Of a DNA stretch of 64,000 nucleotides, positions 55,126-63,414 are shown piece by piece. The notes beneath the pieces were generated by a model. That model saw only the letters and a list, made by a program, of their open reading frames with translations. It searched no databases and had not been told where the DNA came from. Source of the stretch: an uncultured Pseudomonadota bacterium (lineage in GTDB: Bacteria > Pseudomonadota > Gammaproteobacteria > Steroidobacterales > Steroidobacteraceae). The position numbers were made by a program, and so were the translations under genes. Location: contig CAILZL010000018.1 in assembly GCA_903838705.1 (NCBI GenBank), positions 124,001-188,000 of the forward strand. Direction: 5' to 3'. Position 1 is the stretch's first letter. Each line of letters begins with the position of its first letter.

Positions 55126-56169
55126 ATGAACAAGCTGTCGCGAGGGATATTGCTGGTGGCGGTGTCGCTTGCCGGGTGTTCCTCTGGTGAACAACCCAAG
55201 CAGGCTGCATCGCCTTCGGCTCAACTAAGTATGCAGGTGATGGCGCTGGAGAAGTTGCCTCTGGAGCGTGTGGTGGATGGCACCATTGAGGCCATCAACC
55301 AGGCAACCGTATCCGCACAGACTTCAGGGCGCATTACTGAATTGTTCTATGACGTGAACGACTTTGTGCCAGCCGGGGCAGTCATCATGCGTCTGCGCGC
55401 CACGGAACAACGTGCTGGCATGCAGCAGGCACAGGCCGGGTTGCAGGAGGCAATTACCCGCGAGGCAGAAGCCAGGCAGCAGTTTGCACGCATAGAGGGA
55501 CTTTACAGGGATAAAGTGGCCACCAAGCAGGAGTATGACGTTGCGCTTGCGAATCGGGATGCAGCGAAAGCAAAGCTGGATGCTGCGCGCGCAGCCGGTG
55601 ATGTGGCCAGAGAAGGCGTTGCGTATACGGAGGTGCGTGCGCCGTATGCAGGCATTGTCACCAGACGACTGGTGCAGGTAGGTGAGACTGTGCAACCCGG
55701 TACACCATTGATGAGCGGTGTTTCCCTGCAATACCTGCGCGTAAATCTGGACCTGCCGCAAAGTATTGTCGAGAAAGTTCGCGCTATCAGAAAAGCTGCA
55801 ATCTATGTAAATGACAAGCGTGTTGAGGCCAGCAGCTTTACCGTGTTCCCCGAGGCCGATACCAGCACTCATACTTTCCATGCGCGTGCCAACCTGCCGG
55901 AAAATGCCACGGATCTGCATCCGGGCATGTTTGTCAAAGTAGGGTTGATAGTCGGTGAGGCAGAGCGTCTGCTGATTCCGTTATCTGCTGTGGTGACGCG
56001 TAGCGAAGTGACAGCTGCTTACGTGCTGGAAAAATCTGGCAGCGTCAAGCTGCGTCAGCTACGACTGGGAAATCATATTGATCAGCGTGTTGAAGTGCTG
56101 GCCGGACTGGGTGTGGGTGACACTGTTGTGCTCGACCCGGTGGCCGCGATGCAACGGGTAACCAGGTAA
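55126..56169 (+). CDS. RND efflux periplasmic adaptor, second system
   Basis: A membrane-fusion lipoprotein of about 347 residues. From ATG 55126 the signal is compact and ends VSLAGC. The in-frame ATG at 55087, which abuts the DUF2892 stop, would add 13 residues and is a possible coupled start. The two lipoyl half-motifs (FYDVNDFVPAGAVIMRL and VRAPYAGIVTRRLVQVGETV) flank a long alpha-hairpin (about 85-145). It joins the pump encoded next to an outer-membrane channel not found here. Its stop overlaps the pump start (TAATG). Confidence 0.9.
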   Translation: MNKLSRGILLVAVSLAGCSSGEQPKQAASPSAQLSMQVMALEKLPLERVVDGTIEAINQATVSAQTSGRITELFYDVNDFVPAGAVIMRLRATEQRAGMQQAQAGLQEAITREAEARQQFARIEGLYRDKVATKQEYDVALANRDAAKAKLDAARAAGDVAREGVAYTEVRAPYAGIVTRRLVQVGETVQPGTPLMSGVSLQYLRVNLDLPQSIVEKVRAIRKAAIYVNDKRVEASSFTVFPEADTSTHTFHARANLPENATDLHPGMFVKVGLIVGEAERLLIPLSAVVTRSEVTAAYVLEKSGSVKLRQLRLGNHIDQRVEVLAGLGVGDTVVLDPVAAMQRVTR

Positions 56170-59100
56170 TGGCTGAGTCCAGTCACACGCTCGGTTTGAG
56201 CGGCCGTCTCGCCAGAATTTTCCTGACCAATGAACTGACACCGCTTATCGCGCTGGCGTTAATGCTGCTGGGTGTGTTTGCTGTACTGGTGACGCCGCGT
56301 GAAGAAGAGCCCCAGATTGATGTCACCATGGCAAATGTCATTATTGCTGCGCCGGGCGCCAGTACTGCTCAGGTGGAAAATCTGGTTGCATCACCCATGG
56401 AACAGGTGCTGGGCGAAATAGAAGGTGTGGATCACCTGTATTCAGTATCGCGCCCCGGTGTGGCCATCCTCACTGTGCAATACAAAGTAGGCGTGCCGCG
56501 TAATGAGGCCATAGTGCGGCTTTACAACGCTGTGTATTCCAATCGTGATTGGCGGCCCGAAGGGCTGGGGGTGATGGAACCGGTTATTAAGCCGAAGGGA
56601 ATAGATGATGTACCCATCGTCAGTCTGACTCTCTGGACAAAAGATCAGGCGCGTGGTGCCTATGAGCTGAAGCAGGTTGCGCACGCCATAGAAGCAGAGA
56701 TCAAACGTGTGCCCGGTACGCGCAACGTATACACACTCGGCGGACCTGATGATACGGTGCATGTGCTGCTTGATCCGGCAAGGCTGTCCGGGTTCGGCCT
56801 GACTGCATTGAACCTGCAGAGTGCGCTGATGGGGGCCAATGTTGTGCTGGATGCGGGCAGTACCACGAGCGGCAACAGCAGTACCCCGGTACACGCAGGT
56901 GAATTTCTGGCGCGCGCCGATCAGGTTGCTGATCTGATCGTTGGACTGAACAACGGCAAACCTGTTTACCTCCGGGATGTGGCTGAAATTCGACGGGGCC
57001 CGGATCAGCCCGAACAGTATGTGAAGTTTGCTACGGGGCGTGCCTCTCCGGTGCAGTCTGGCGGTGAATCACCTGCTGTGACCATTGCGATTTCCAAGCA
57101 GCCGGGACGCAATGCCAGTGATGTGGCAGATGGTGTGCTGGCACGTGTGAAAGCGCTGCACAACAGTTTCATTCCTGAAGGCGTTGAACTGACTGTTACG
57201 CGCAACTATGGCGAAACAGCGAATGACAAGGCGCAGAAACTGATCCAGAAGCTGGTGTTTGCCACACTGTCGGTCATTGTACTGGTGCTGGTGGCGGTGG
57301 GCTGGCGTGAAGCGGTGACGGTGGGTACGGCAGTAGTGGTGACGCTGGCTGCGACCTTGTTCGCCTCGTGGGCGTGGGGTTTTACCATCAACCGGGTGTC
57401 GTTGTTCGCCCTGATTTTTTCGATCGGCATTCTGGTGGACGATGCCATCGTTGTGGTGGAGAACATCCATCGACACTTTGCATTTGACAAGGATGATCCG
57501 GTGGCTGTCGTACCGCGTGCTGTGGACGAAGTGGGCGGACCGACTATTCTGGCTACCTTCACAGTGATTGCGGCTTTGCTGCCTATGGCTTTTGTCAGCG
57601 GCCTGATGGGGCCCTATATGAGTCCAATCCCCATCAATGCCAGTATGGGCATGCTGATCTCGCTGGCGGTAGCACTGATCATCACGCCATGGTTATCACG
57701 CAAGCTGCTTGCGGGGACACATTCTGCGCCCGGCACCACTGTGATCATGGTTGAAAATCGAATTGCCCATTTCTTTGAGGGTAGGCTGCGACCGTTTCTG
57801 CAAGGTTCAGGTGCGCGTGCGCGGCGTCATAAGCTGTACTGGGGGACTCTGCTGGCGATATTCATTGCTATTGCTCTGGCGGGTGTGAAGCTCGTGGTGC
57901 TGAAGATGCTGCCCTTCGATAACAAATCTGAATTTCAGGTTGTGGTGAACATGCCGGAAGGTTCAGCGCTGGAACAGACGGCTGCGGTGCTCGATGAATT
58001 GTCAGAAGAAATTGCCAGACTGCCAGAGGTGGTCGATTACCAGGTCTATGCAGGTACTTCGGCGCCCATTAACTTCAATGGCCTTGTGCGTCAGTACTAT
58101 CTGCGCAGCGGGCCACTGGTGGGAGATATTCAGGTCAACCTTGTGGACAAGCATCATCGTGACCGCAAGAGTCACGAAATTGCATTGGCCATCAGGCCGG
58201 CGTTAAGTGCTATCGGTAAGTTGCACAATGCCGTGGTGCAGGTGGTGGAGGTGCCGCCGGGACCGCCGGTTCAGGCGCCGATTGTGGCCGAAGTATACGG
58301 ACCCAGTGCCGAGGCACAGCGCAGCCTGACAGCCCGGCTTCGTCCGTACTTTGACAGTACGCCTGATATTGTTGATGTTGATGACAGCAATGAAGCGCCG
58401 GCGCAGCGCTATGTGCTGGAGGTGGATCGCGACAAGGCCGCCCTGTCTGGTGTGACGCAGGCGCAGGTGGTCAGCACGCTCAATATCGCGCTCAATGGTG
58501 GTGATGCAACTTATATTCGTGCCGGTCAGGAGCGTTATCCGATTCCGGTGCGGCTTGAGCTGCCAGTGTCGGATAAGGCCACGCTCGAAGGGTTGCTGTC
58601 ACTGGAAGTTCAGGCAACGACGGGCAAGCGTATTCCCCTGTCTGAACTCATCATCGTCAAGCAAGCTGCATGGGATGGTGCGATCTATCACAAGGATCTG
58701 CTGCCGGTAACCTATATCACGGCAGATATGGCGGGCAAGCTGGACAGCCCTCTGTATGGCATGTTCGATGTCATGGCCAGCATCAAATCGAATCTGAAAG
58801 ATCAGGTCGTAGAGCAGCGTTTCATCACCCAGCCGGATAATCCTGATACCTTCGCCATCAAGTGGGATGGTGAGTGGCAGATTACTTATGAAACATTCCG
58901 TGACATGGGGCTTGCCTACTCGGTCGGTCTGTTGCTGATCTATCTGCTGGTCGTGGCACAGTTCCGTTCATATGCATTGCCCTTGATCATTATGGCGCCG
59001 ATTCCGCTGACCTTGATCGGTATCATGCCGGGTCATGCGTTGCTGGGCGCTCAGTTCACGGCGACATCCATGATCGGCATGATCGCACTGGCAGGTATCA

Positions 59101-59384
59101 TTGTGCGCAATTCAATCCTGCTGGTGGATTTCATCAATCTGGAACTGGTTCGGGGCAAGTCACTGGCGGATGCGGTGGTACAAGCCACAATCGTACGCAC
59201 CAAACCCATTGTTCTTACCGGGCTCGCAGCCATGATGGGTGCGTTCTTCATCCTTGATGATCCCATTTTCAATGGCCTCGCCGTGTCGCTCATCTTCGGT
59301 ATTCTGGTGTCCACACTTCTGACGCTGATTGTCATTCCGGTGCTGTATTTCAGTTATCTCAATCGTCAGCAAAGCTCCGGGTAG
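56169..59384 (+). CDS. RND efflux pump, inner-membrane subunit, second system
   Basis: An AcrB-like transporter of 1071 residues. TM4 has the proton-relay Asp pair in GILVDDAIVVVENIHRHF near 415, and the family C-terminal segment is GLAAMMGAFFILDDPIFNGLAVSLIFG. The N-terminus opens with LARIFLTNELTPLIALALMLLGVFAV and REEEPQIDVTMANVIIAAPGAS, a variant distinct from classic AcrB/MexB and from the other pump in this window. The DD pair argues for proton-driven export of organic or anionic compounds, not CusA-type metal efflux. Expression is probably controlled by the BigR-like repressor. Substrate unknown. Confidence 0.93.
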   Translation: MAESSHTLGLSGRLARIFLTNELTPLIALALMLLGVFAVLVTPREEEPQIDVTMANVIIAAPGASTAQVENLVASPMEQVLGEIEGVDHLYSVSRPGVAILTVQYKVGVPRNEAIVRLYNAVYSNRDWRPEGLGVMEPVIKPKGIDDVPIVSLTLWTKDQARGAYELKQVAHAIEAEIKRVPGTRNVYTLGGPDDTVHVLLDPARLSGFGLTALNLQSALMGANVVLDAGSTTSGNSSTPVHAGEFLARADQVADLIVGLNNGKPVYLRDVAEIRRGPDQPEQYVKFATGRASPVQSGGESPAVTIAISKQPGRNASDVADGVLARVKALHNSFIPEGVELTVTRNYGETANDKAQKLIQKLVFATLSVIVLVLVAVGWREAVTVGTAVVVTLAATLFASWAWGFTINRVSLFALIFSIGILVDDAIVVVENIHRHFAFDKDDPVAVVPRAVDEVGGPTILATFTVIAALLPMAFVSGLMGPYMSPIPINASMGMLISLAVALIITPWLSRKLLAGTHSAPGTTVIMVENRIAHFFEGRLRPFLQGSGARARRHKLYWGTLLAIFIAIALAGVKLVVLKMLPFDNKSEFQVVVNMPEGSALEQTAAVLDELSEEIARLPEVVDYQVYAGTSAPINFNGLVRQYYLRSGPLVGDIQVNLVDKHHRDRKSHEIALAIRPALSAIGKLHNAVVQVVEVPPGPPVQAPIVAEVYGPSAEAQRSLTARLRPYFDSTPDIVDVDDSNEAPAQRYVLEVDRDKAALSGVTQAQVVSTLNIALNGGDATYIRAGQERYPIPVRLELPVSDKATLEGLLSLEVQATTGKRIPLSELIIVKQAAWDGAIYHKDLLPVTYITADMAGKLDSPLYGMFDVMASIKSNLKDQVVEQRFITQPDNPDTFAIKWDGEWQITYETFRDMGLAYSVGLLLIYLLVVAQFRSYALPLIIMAPIPLTLIGIMPGHALLGAQFTATSMIGMIALAGIIVRNSILLVDFINLELVRGKSLADAVVQATIVRTKPIVLTGLAAMMGAFFILDDPIFNGLAVSLIFGILVSTLLTLIVIPVLYFSYLNRQQSSG

Positions 59385-59542
59385 ACCGGGGGGTGGTCCG
59401 TCGCCCGTAAAGATTGCATGCTTGGAAGGATTAGGTATTTTGCAGGGGTTATCTATCGGAAAGATGCATGACTTCTATTTCACCTTGTAAACAGATTGGC
59501 GCAGAATGACTCACGCCATTCAGGTCTGACGGGAGAGAAATC

Positions 59543-60019
59543 ATGAGTACCACAATTGATATCGGCATCAGCAAAAAAGACCGTGCAGCAATCGCCGATG
59601 GTCTGAGCAAGTTACTGGCTGACACATACACGCTGTATCTCAAGACTCACAATTTTCACTGGAATGTAACCGGCCCGATGTTCCAGACTCTGCATCTCAT
59701 GTTTGAAACGCAGTACACCGAGCTGGCATTGGCCGTTGATCTGATCGCAGAGCGCATCCGTGCACTGGGCTTCCCGGCACCGGGTACCTATGGTGAATAT
59801 GCCAGACTGAGTTCCATCAAGGAGACATCGGGTGTGCCCAAGGCGGAAGCAATGATTCGTATGCTGGTGGAGGGACAGGAGGCAGTGGTGCGAACAGCCC
59901 GCTCTATTTTTCCGGCCGCAGAGCGTGCTACCGACGAAGCCACTGCAGATCTGTTGACGCAGAGAATTCAGTTGCACGAAAAAACGGCGTGGATGTTGCG
60001 CAGTCTGCTCGACAAATAG
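59543..60019 (+). CDS. dps: Dps-family DNA-protection ferritin
   Basis: A four-helix ferritin-like protein of 158 residues. The Dps ferroxidase signature is present: [24 protein letters not shown] near 36-60 with following E61, and the second half [21 protein letters not shown]. Dps dodecamers bind DNA and oxidise iron with hydrogen peroxide, shielding the chromosome from oxidative damage. It has a good ribosome site (GGGAGAG) and is monocistronic in appearance. The next small gene encodes a DUF2892 protein. Confidence 0.95.
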   Translation: MSTTIDIGISKKDRAAIADGLSKLLADTYTLYLKTHNFHWNVTGPMFQTLHLMFETQYTELALAVDLIAERIRALGFPAPGTYGEYARLSSIKETSGVPKAEAMIRMLVEGQEAVVRTARSIFPAAERATDEATADLLTQRIQLHEKTAWMLRSLLDK

Positions 60020-60107
60020 GGGTGATTGCGAATCAGTCAGAGGTTTTCCCGGACGAGATGGCTGTGATTCCGGAGTAGAGTGGTCGTATCAGCAAGTGAG
60101 GTGTGTG

Positions 60108-60308
60108 ATGGAAAAGAATGTCGGTTCGCTTGATCGTGGGGTTCGGATCATTGTTGGTCTGGCGTTGCTCAGTCTGGTGTTTCTCAGGCAGGACAGTTCA
60201 CGCTGGTTTGGCCTGATCGGAGTGCTGCCGCTGTTGACCGCATCGCTGAGCTGGTGTCCGCTATACACCGTGCTGGGTGTAAAGACCTGTTCGGTGGAGA
60301 AAAAGTAG
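60108..60308 (+). CDS. DUF2892 (YgaP-type) small membrane protein, second copy
   Basis: A 66-residue membrane protein. It opens KNVGSLDRGVRIIVGLALL, the most typical DUF2892 start, and has two helices (about 10-25 and 33-48) and the cysteines C50 (SWCPLYTVLGV) and C61. ATG 60108 follows GAGG by seven bases; the earlier GTG 60096 is less likely. It is the second DUF2892 gene within about 5 kb, and this copy is closer to the family consensus. Members occur in sulfur-transfer and metal-handling contexts, but no reaction is assigned. Confidence 0.9.
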   Translation: MEKNVGSLDRGVRIIVGLALLSLVFLRQDSSRWFGLIGVLPLLTASLSWCPLYTVLGVKTCSVEKK

Positions 60309-60386
60309 TTCCCGGTAAGTGCGCTGGATCACGGCTTTGCAAGTTGTCGAGTGCAAAGCGAATTGCCCGGCATATTGATGAAGTGA

Positions 60387-61082
60387 TCAGCGCTTGCGCC
60401 GCACTTCATTGATCAACTCCATCTGCACTTCCTGAATTTCCACCAGTCGTTCCCACTGGTGAGTCAGCATGTGGTCAATCTTCTGATGTAACTGACGGAT
60501 TTCCAGTTCGGCTTTGAGATTAACCTGATAGTCATGTTGCGCACGGGCACGATCCCGTGCTTCCTGCCGGTTCTGGCTCATCATGATCAGGGGCGCCTGA
60601 ATCGCCGCCAGCGCAGACAGCACCAGATTCAGCAGGATGTAAGGGTAGGGATCAAATGGTTTGGCAAGCAGCATCCAGGAGTTCAGGGTCATCCACCCCA
60701 ACAGCACCAGAACAAAGAAGATGATGAATGACCAGCTGCCACCGAAGTCAGTGATACGATCTGCCAGTCGCTGACCAAAGGTCAGGCTGGAATCTATTTC
60801 AATTTCAGGATTCCGGCTGAGAATTTCGTGTTCTTTAAGGCCCTGCAACACTTCTTTGTCCAGCCGGCTCAATTCACCCTGTTCGTCGGCCAGCAGTGAC
60901 CGTACATACTGTTGCTGAAAGCGTTGCAGGTCGTCGAGACAGATCCACAGGTTTTCATCCCAGTGCCCGGTCTCGCGCTGGATCAGCTGGGCTACGGCGG
61001 GCCGGACAATAATCGCCCGGCGCAGGTTGGCGCGCAGTGAAGTGTGGCAAACCTGACAGACCGGTGTGTTGGCAGTGTTCAT
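60387..61082 (-). CDS. DUF1003 membrane protein
   Basis: A 231-residue protein. The N-terminus has a C-x2-C pair (CQVCHTSL, near residues 9-12) that may bind zinc. The centre matches DUF1003: LADRITDFGGSWSFIIFFVLVLLGWMTLNSW followed by DPYPYILLNLVLSALAAIQAPLIMMSQNRQ, i.e. two membrane helices near 120-142 and 157-178. A long charged C-terminal helix (AELEIRQLHQKIDHMLTHQWERLVEIQ) is typical. ATG 61082 is preferred over the earlier in-frame start. It is divergent from trp. Function unknown. Confidence 0.88.
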   Translation of the reverse strand: MNTANTPVCQVCHTSLRANLRRAIIVRPAVAQLIQRETGHWDENLWICLDDLQRFQQQYVRSLLADEQGELSRLDKEVLQGLKEHEILSRNPEIEIDSSLTFGQRLADRITDFGGSWSFIIFFVLVLLGWMTLNSWMLLAKPFDPYPYILLNLVLSALAAIQAPLIMMSQNRQEARDRARAQHDYQVNLKAELEIRQLHQKIDHMLTHQWERLVEIQEVQMELINEVRRKR

Positions 61083-61177
61083 GGGATCTTCGCTGGCTGG
61101 GTGATAATGCAATGTTGCCTATCATGCACCCAAAATCCCGGCGTGTTGATCTGCCTCAGCCGGGTTGCAGAGCTGGC

Positions 61178-61206
61178 TTGACGCTCCCGCCTTGCGCGGT
61201 AATACT
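61178..61206 (+). promoter_or_regulatory. Probable trp promoter
   Basis: TTGACG (61178-61183) and AATACT (61201-61206) are 17 bases apart. Transcription would begin at about 61212-61215, that is at or next to the leader peptide ATG. No TrpR-like palindrome overlaps it. Confidence 0.6.
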
Positions 61207-61214
61207 CACCACCC

Positions 61215-61271
61215 ATGAAGACACGTACACACATCCTCCCAGACTGCCGCTGGTGGTGGCGCCGCTCATAA
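61215..61271 (+). CDS. trpL: trp operon leader peptide TrpL
   Basis: An 18-residue peptide, MKTRTHILPDCRWWWRRS, with three consecutive Trp codons at 61251-61259, the hallmark of Trp attenuation. It has no ribosome site, and the best promoter places the mRNA 5' end within about three bases of the ATG, so it is probably translated as a leaderless message, as known for trpL in Sinorhizobium. It lies about 60 bases before a terminator and upstream of trpE. Not found by ordinary ORF-length cut-offs. Confidence 0.88.
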   Translation: MKTRTHILPDCRWWWRRS

Positions 61272-61342
61272 CGGAGCAGGGCGCTGGGCCCGTGATTTAG
61301 CGTGATCTAACGATTTTTGACGACACCAGAACCCATCTCCGT
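61271..61342 (+). promoter_or_regulatory. trp antiterminator helix
   Basis: Read by eye, 61271-61276 (ACGGAG) pairs perfectly with 61337-61342, 61279-61281 (GGG) with 61332-61334, 61284-61287 (CTGG) with 61326-61329, and 61291-61293 (CGT) with 61320-61322, all nested and capped by a TTAG/CTAA hairpin (61297-61310). It shares its 3' arm with the terminator, so the two exclude each other. The alternative pairing 61257-61263 with 61280-61286 would break it when the ribosome is not stalled at the Trp codons. Confidence 0.75.
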
Positions 61343-61365
61343 GAACTGCCGGGGGTGGGTTTTTT
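61330..61365 (+). terminator. trp attenuator terminator
   Basis: The 10-bp stem 61331-61340 / 61351-61360 (eight Watson-Crick, two G-U pairs) has a 10-base loop and runs straight into six T residues. It is an intrinsic terminator in front of trpE, used when tryptophan is plentiful. Confidence 0.85.
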
Positions 61366-61417
61366 GTTGCCTGCTTTTCGGCTTGTATCCGAACTGCACG
61401 AACATCAGGAGTTTCAC

Positions 61418-62815
61418 TTGAAGCCGCCATTTGACATAGCCGCCGATCTGGATACCCCGGTATCGGCGTATTTGAAGCTGAAGCCGTTCCGGCCGCGCTT
61501 TCTGCTGGAAAGCGTAGAAGGTGGCGAACGACTGGCCCGTTATTCCTTCATCGGCTTTGGCGATTGTCTTGAGGTGCGGCTTGATGCCGCAGGGTTGAAG
61601 ATCGGGGATCAAATGTTGCCTGCCCCAAGCAATCAGCAGGAACTGCTCGATGCACTGCGTGGTGCCTTGCAGCGAGCCCCTTTACCGACCCCCAGTATTC
61701 CCGGGGTACCCCTGATCGGCGGGCTGGTTGGTGCTTCGGGGTACGACCTGGTACGTTACTTCGAACGTTTGCCTTCACGTCACAAGAATATTGAAGGTAC
61801 GCCTGATGCGCACTATCTCGCGCCGCAATCCATGCTGGTGTTTGACCACCTCACCCGCAGCATGGCCTTGTTGCACGCAGGGTCTGAAGCAGAGCGGCAA
61901 TCGCTGCGCAAAGAAGTCATACAGGCGTTACGGGGTGGTATTGCGAGCAATGGCAGGACGGCGAAATTTTCCGAGCCGGTCGCTTCGCTGGGTGAAATGG
62001 AATACATGCACGGCGTAAAGCGCGTGCAGGAGTACATCGCCGCGGGCGATGTGTATCAGCTGGTGCTGGCATCACGATTCTCCGGGCGCTGTGATCTCGA
62101 TCCATTTGAAACTTATCGTGCCCTGCGTCTGCTCAATCCTTCGCCGTACATGTACTACTGTGATCTCGGTGATCATGTCATTGCCGGCTCTTCTCCTGAA
62201 GCACTGGTGCGCATGACTTATGAGAAAGGCGTAGGGTACGCACAGTTGCGGCCGATAGCCGGTACGCGTCCGCGTGGTCGGGATGAAATACAGGATCTGG
62301 CACTGGAAAAAGAATTGCTGGCGGACCCGAAAGAAAATGCCGAGCATGTAATGCTTGTGGATCTGGCGCGCAATGATCTGGGTCGAGTGGCCAGAGCGGG
62401 CAGCGTGCATGTGGATCCTTACCGCTCAATAGAGCGCTACAGTCATGTCATGCACATTGTCAGTGGTGTCAAAGGTGAACTGGCGCAGGGCAGGGATGCA
62501 TTCGATCTGTTCGCTGCTGCATTTCCTGCTGGTACGCTGGTGGGTTCACCCAAGGTGCGTGCCATGCAGATCATTGATGAACTGGAACCATGCCGGCGTG
62601 GGTTTTACGGCGGTACCATCGGCTACTTCGGCAGTACCGGCGATATGGATCAGGCCATCACCATTCGCACGCTGGTGTTCAGCGGTGATACCTACAGTTT
62701 TCAGGCGGGTGCAGGCATTGTCGCGGACAGCATCCCGCAAATGGAATATCAGGAAGTGCTTGCCAAGAGCGCTATTCTGCGTCGCGCACTCGCCATGGCG
62801 AAGGAGGGTCTGTGA
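61418..62815 (+). CDS. trpE: Anthranilate synthase component I TrpE
   Basis: The large subunit of anthranilate synthase, converting chorismate and ammonia (from TrpG) to anthranilate, the first step of tryptophan synthesis. Conserved motifs include LLESVEGGERLARYSFIGFG near 30-50, the chorismate-binding core RPIAGTRPRGRDEI near 290, EHVMLVDLARNDLGRVA and the C-terminal YGGTIGYF...QAGAGIVADS. The start is unusual: TTG 61418 follows AGGAG by six bases and lies after the attenuator, giving 465 residues. GTG 61355 lies inside the terminator stem and would add 21 residues, some loosely resembling the family N-terminus. It overlaps trpG by 4 bases. Confidence 0.93.
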   Translation: MKPPFDIAADLDTPVSAYLKLKPFRPRFLLESVEGGERLARYSFIGFGDCLEVRLDAAGLKIGDQMLPAPSNQQELLDALRGALQRAPLPTPSIPGVPLIGGLVGASGYDLVRYFERLPSRHKNIEGTPDAHYLAPQSMLVFDHLTRSMALLHAGSEAERQSLRKEVIQALRGGIASNGRTAKFSEPVASLGEMEYMHGVKRVQEYIAAGDVYQLVLASRFSGRCDLDPFETYRALRLLNPSPYMYYCDLGDHVIAGSSPEALVRMTYEKGVGYAQLRPIAGTRPRGRDEIQDLALEKELLADPKENAEHVMLVDLARNDLGRVARAGSVHVDPYRSIERYSHVMHIVSGVKGELAQGRDAFDLFAAAFPAGTLVGSPKVRAMQIIDELEPCRRGFYGGTIGYFGSTGDMDQAITIRTLVFSGDTYSFQAGAGIVADSIPQMEYQEVLAKSAILRRALAMAKEGL

Positions 62816-63411
62816 TTAACTCCCCCAGATTATTGCTGATTGATAACTACGATTCCTTCACCTACAACCTGGTGCAGGCGTTTCTGGTGCTCGGCGCAGA
62901 AGTGCTGGTGCATCGCAATGATCAGATCACGCTTGAACAGGCGGAGTCATTGCAGCCTACTCATCTGTGTATTTCGCCCGGACCGGGCACGCCGTATGAC
63001 GCGGGTGTCTCCATGCAGATGATCAGGCATTTTGCCGGCAAGTTACCGATCTTCGGTGTATGCCTTGGCCATCAGTCGCTAGTGGAAGTATTCGGTGGAA
63101 AAGTGGTACGTGCCGGGCGCCTGATGCATGGCAAGGTGTCGCAGGTCAGTCATGATGGCAAAGGCATTCTTGCAGGCATGTCCAATCCTTTTGAAGCAGG
63201 GCGTTATCATTCGCTGATTGCAGCGCCTGAGTCCATGCCGGAGGTGCTGGAAGTGACCGCAAAAACGCCTGAAGGTGAAATCATGGGTGTGCGCCATAAA
63301 CAGTACGCCATTGAAGGCGTGCAGTTTCATCCGGAAAGCATTCTCACTCCGGAAGGTCCCATACTCATGGGCAATTTTCTCAAGCTGACTTCAGCCGTGC
63401 GCGAGGCCTGA
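62812..63411 (+). CDS. trpG: Anthranilate synthase component II TrpG (glutamine amidotransferase)
   Basis: A class I glutamine amidotransferase of 199 residues that supplies ammonia to TrpE. LIDNYDSFTYNLVQAF lies at the N-terminus. The active-site Cys is in FGVCLGHQSLVEVFGG (near residue 83), and the catalytic His-Glu are in GVQFHPESILTP (near 170). The GTG start overlaps the trpE stop (GTGA), coupling translation. In many bacteria the same subunit also serves PabB; that cannot be judged here. trpD follows after 3 bases. Confidence 0.95.
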   Translation: MINSPRLLLIDNYDSFTYNLVQAFLVLGAEVLVHRNDQITLEQAESLQPTHLCISPGPGTPYDAGVSMQMIRHFAGKLPIFGVCLGHQSLVEVFGGKVVRAGRLMHGKVSQVSHDGKGILAGMSNPFEAGRYHSLIAAPESMPEVLEVTAKTPEGEIMGVRHKQYAIEGVQFHPESILTPEGPILMGNFLKLTSAVREA

Positions 63412-63414
63412 TAC

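Noticed and set aside
59385..59542. OxyR-like site upstream of dps
   Set aside because: ATCTATCG and CTTCTAT fragments are present, but spacing and symmetry do not match four ATAG elements.
61113..61214. TrpR-type operator near the trp promoter
   Set aside because: No CTAG-centred palindrome is present; control seems to rest on attenuation.
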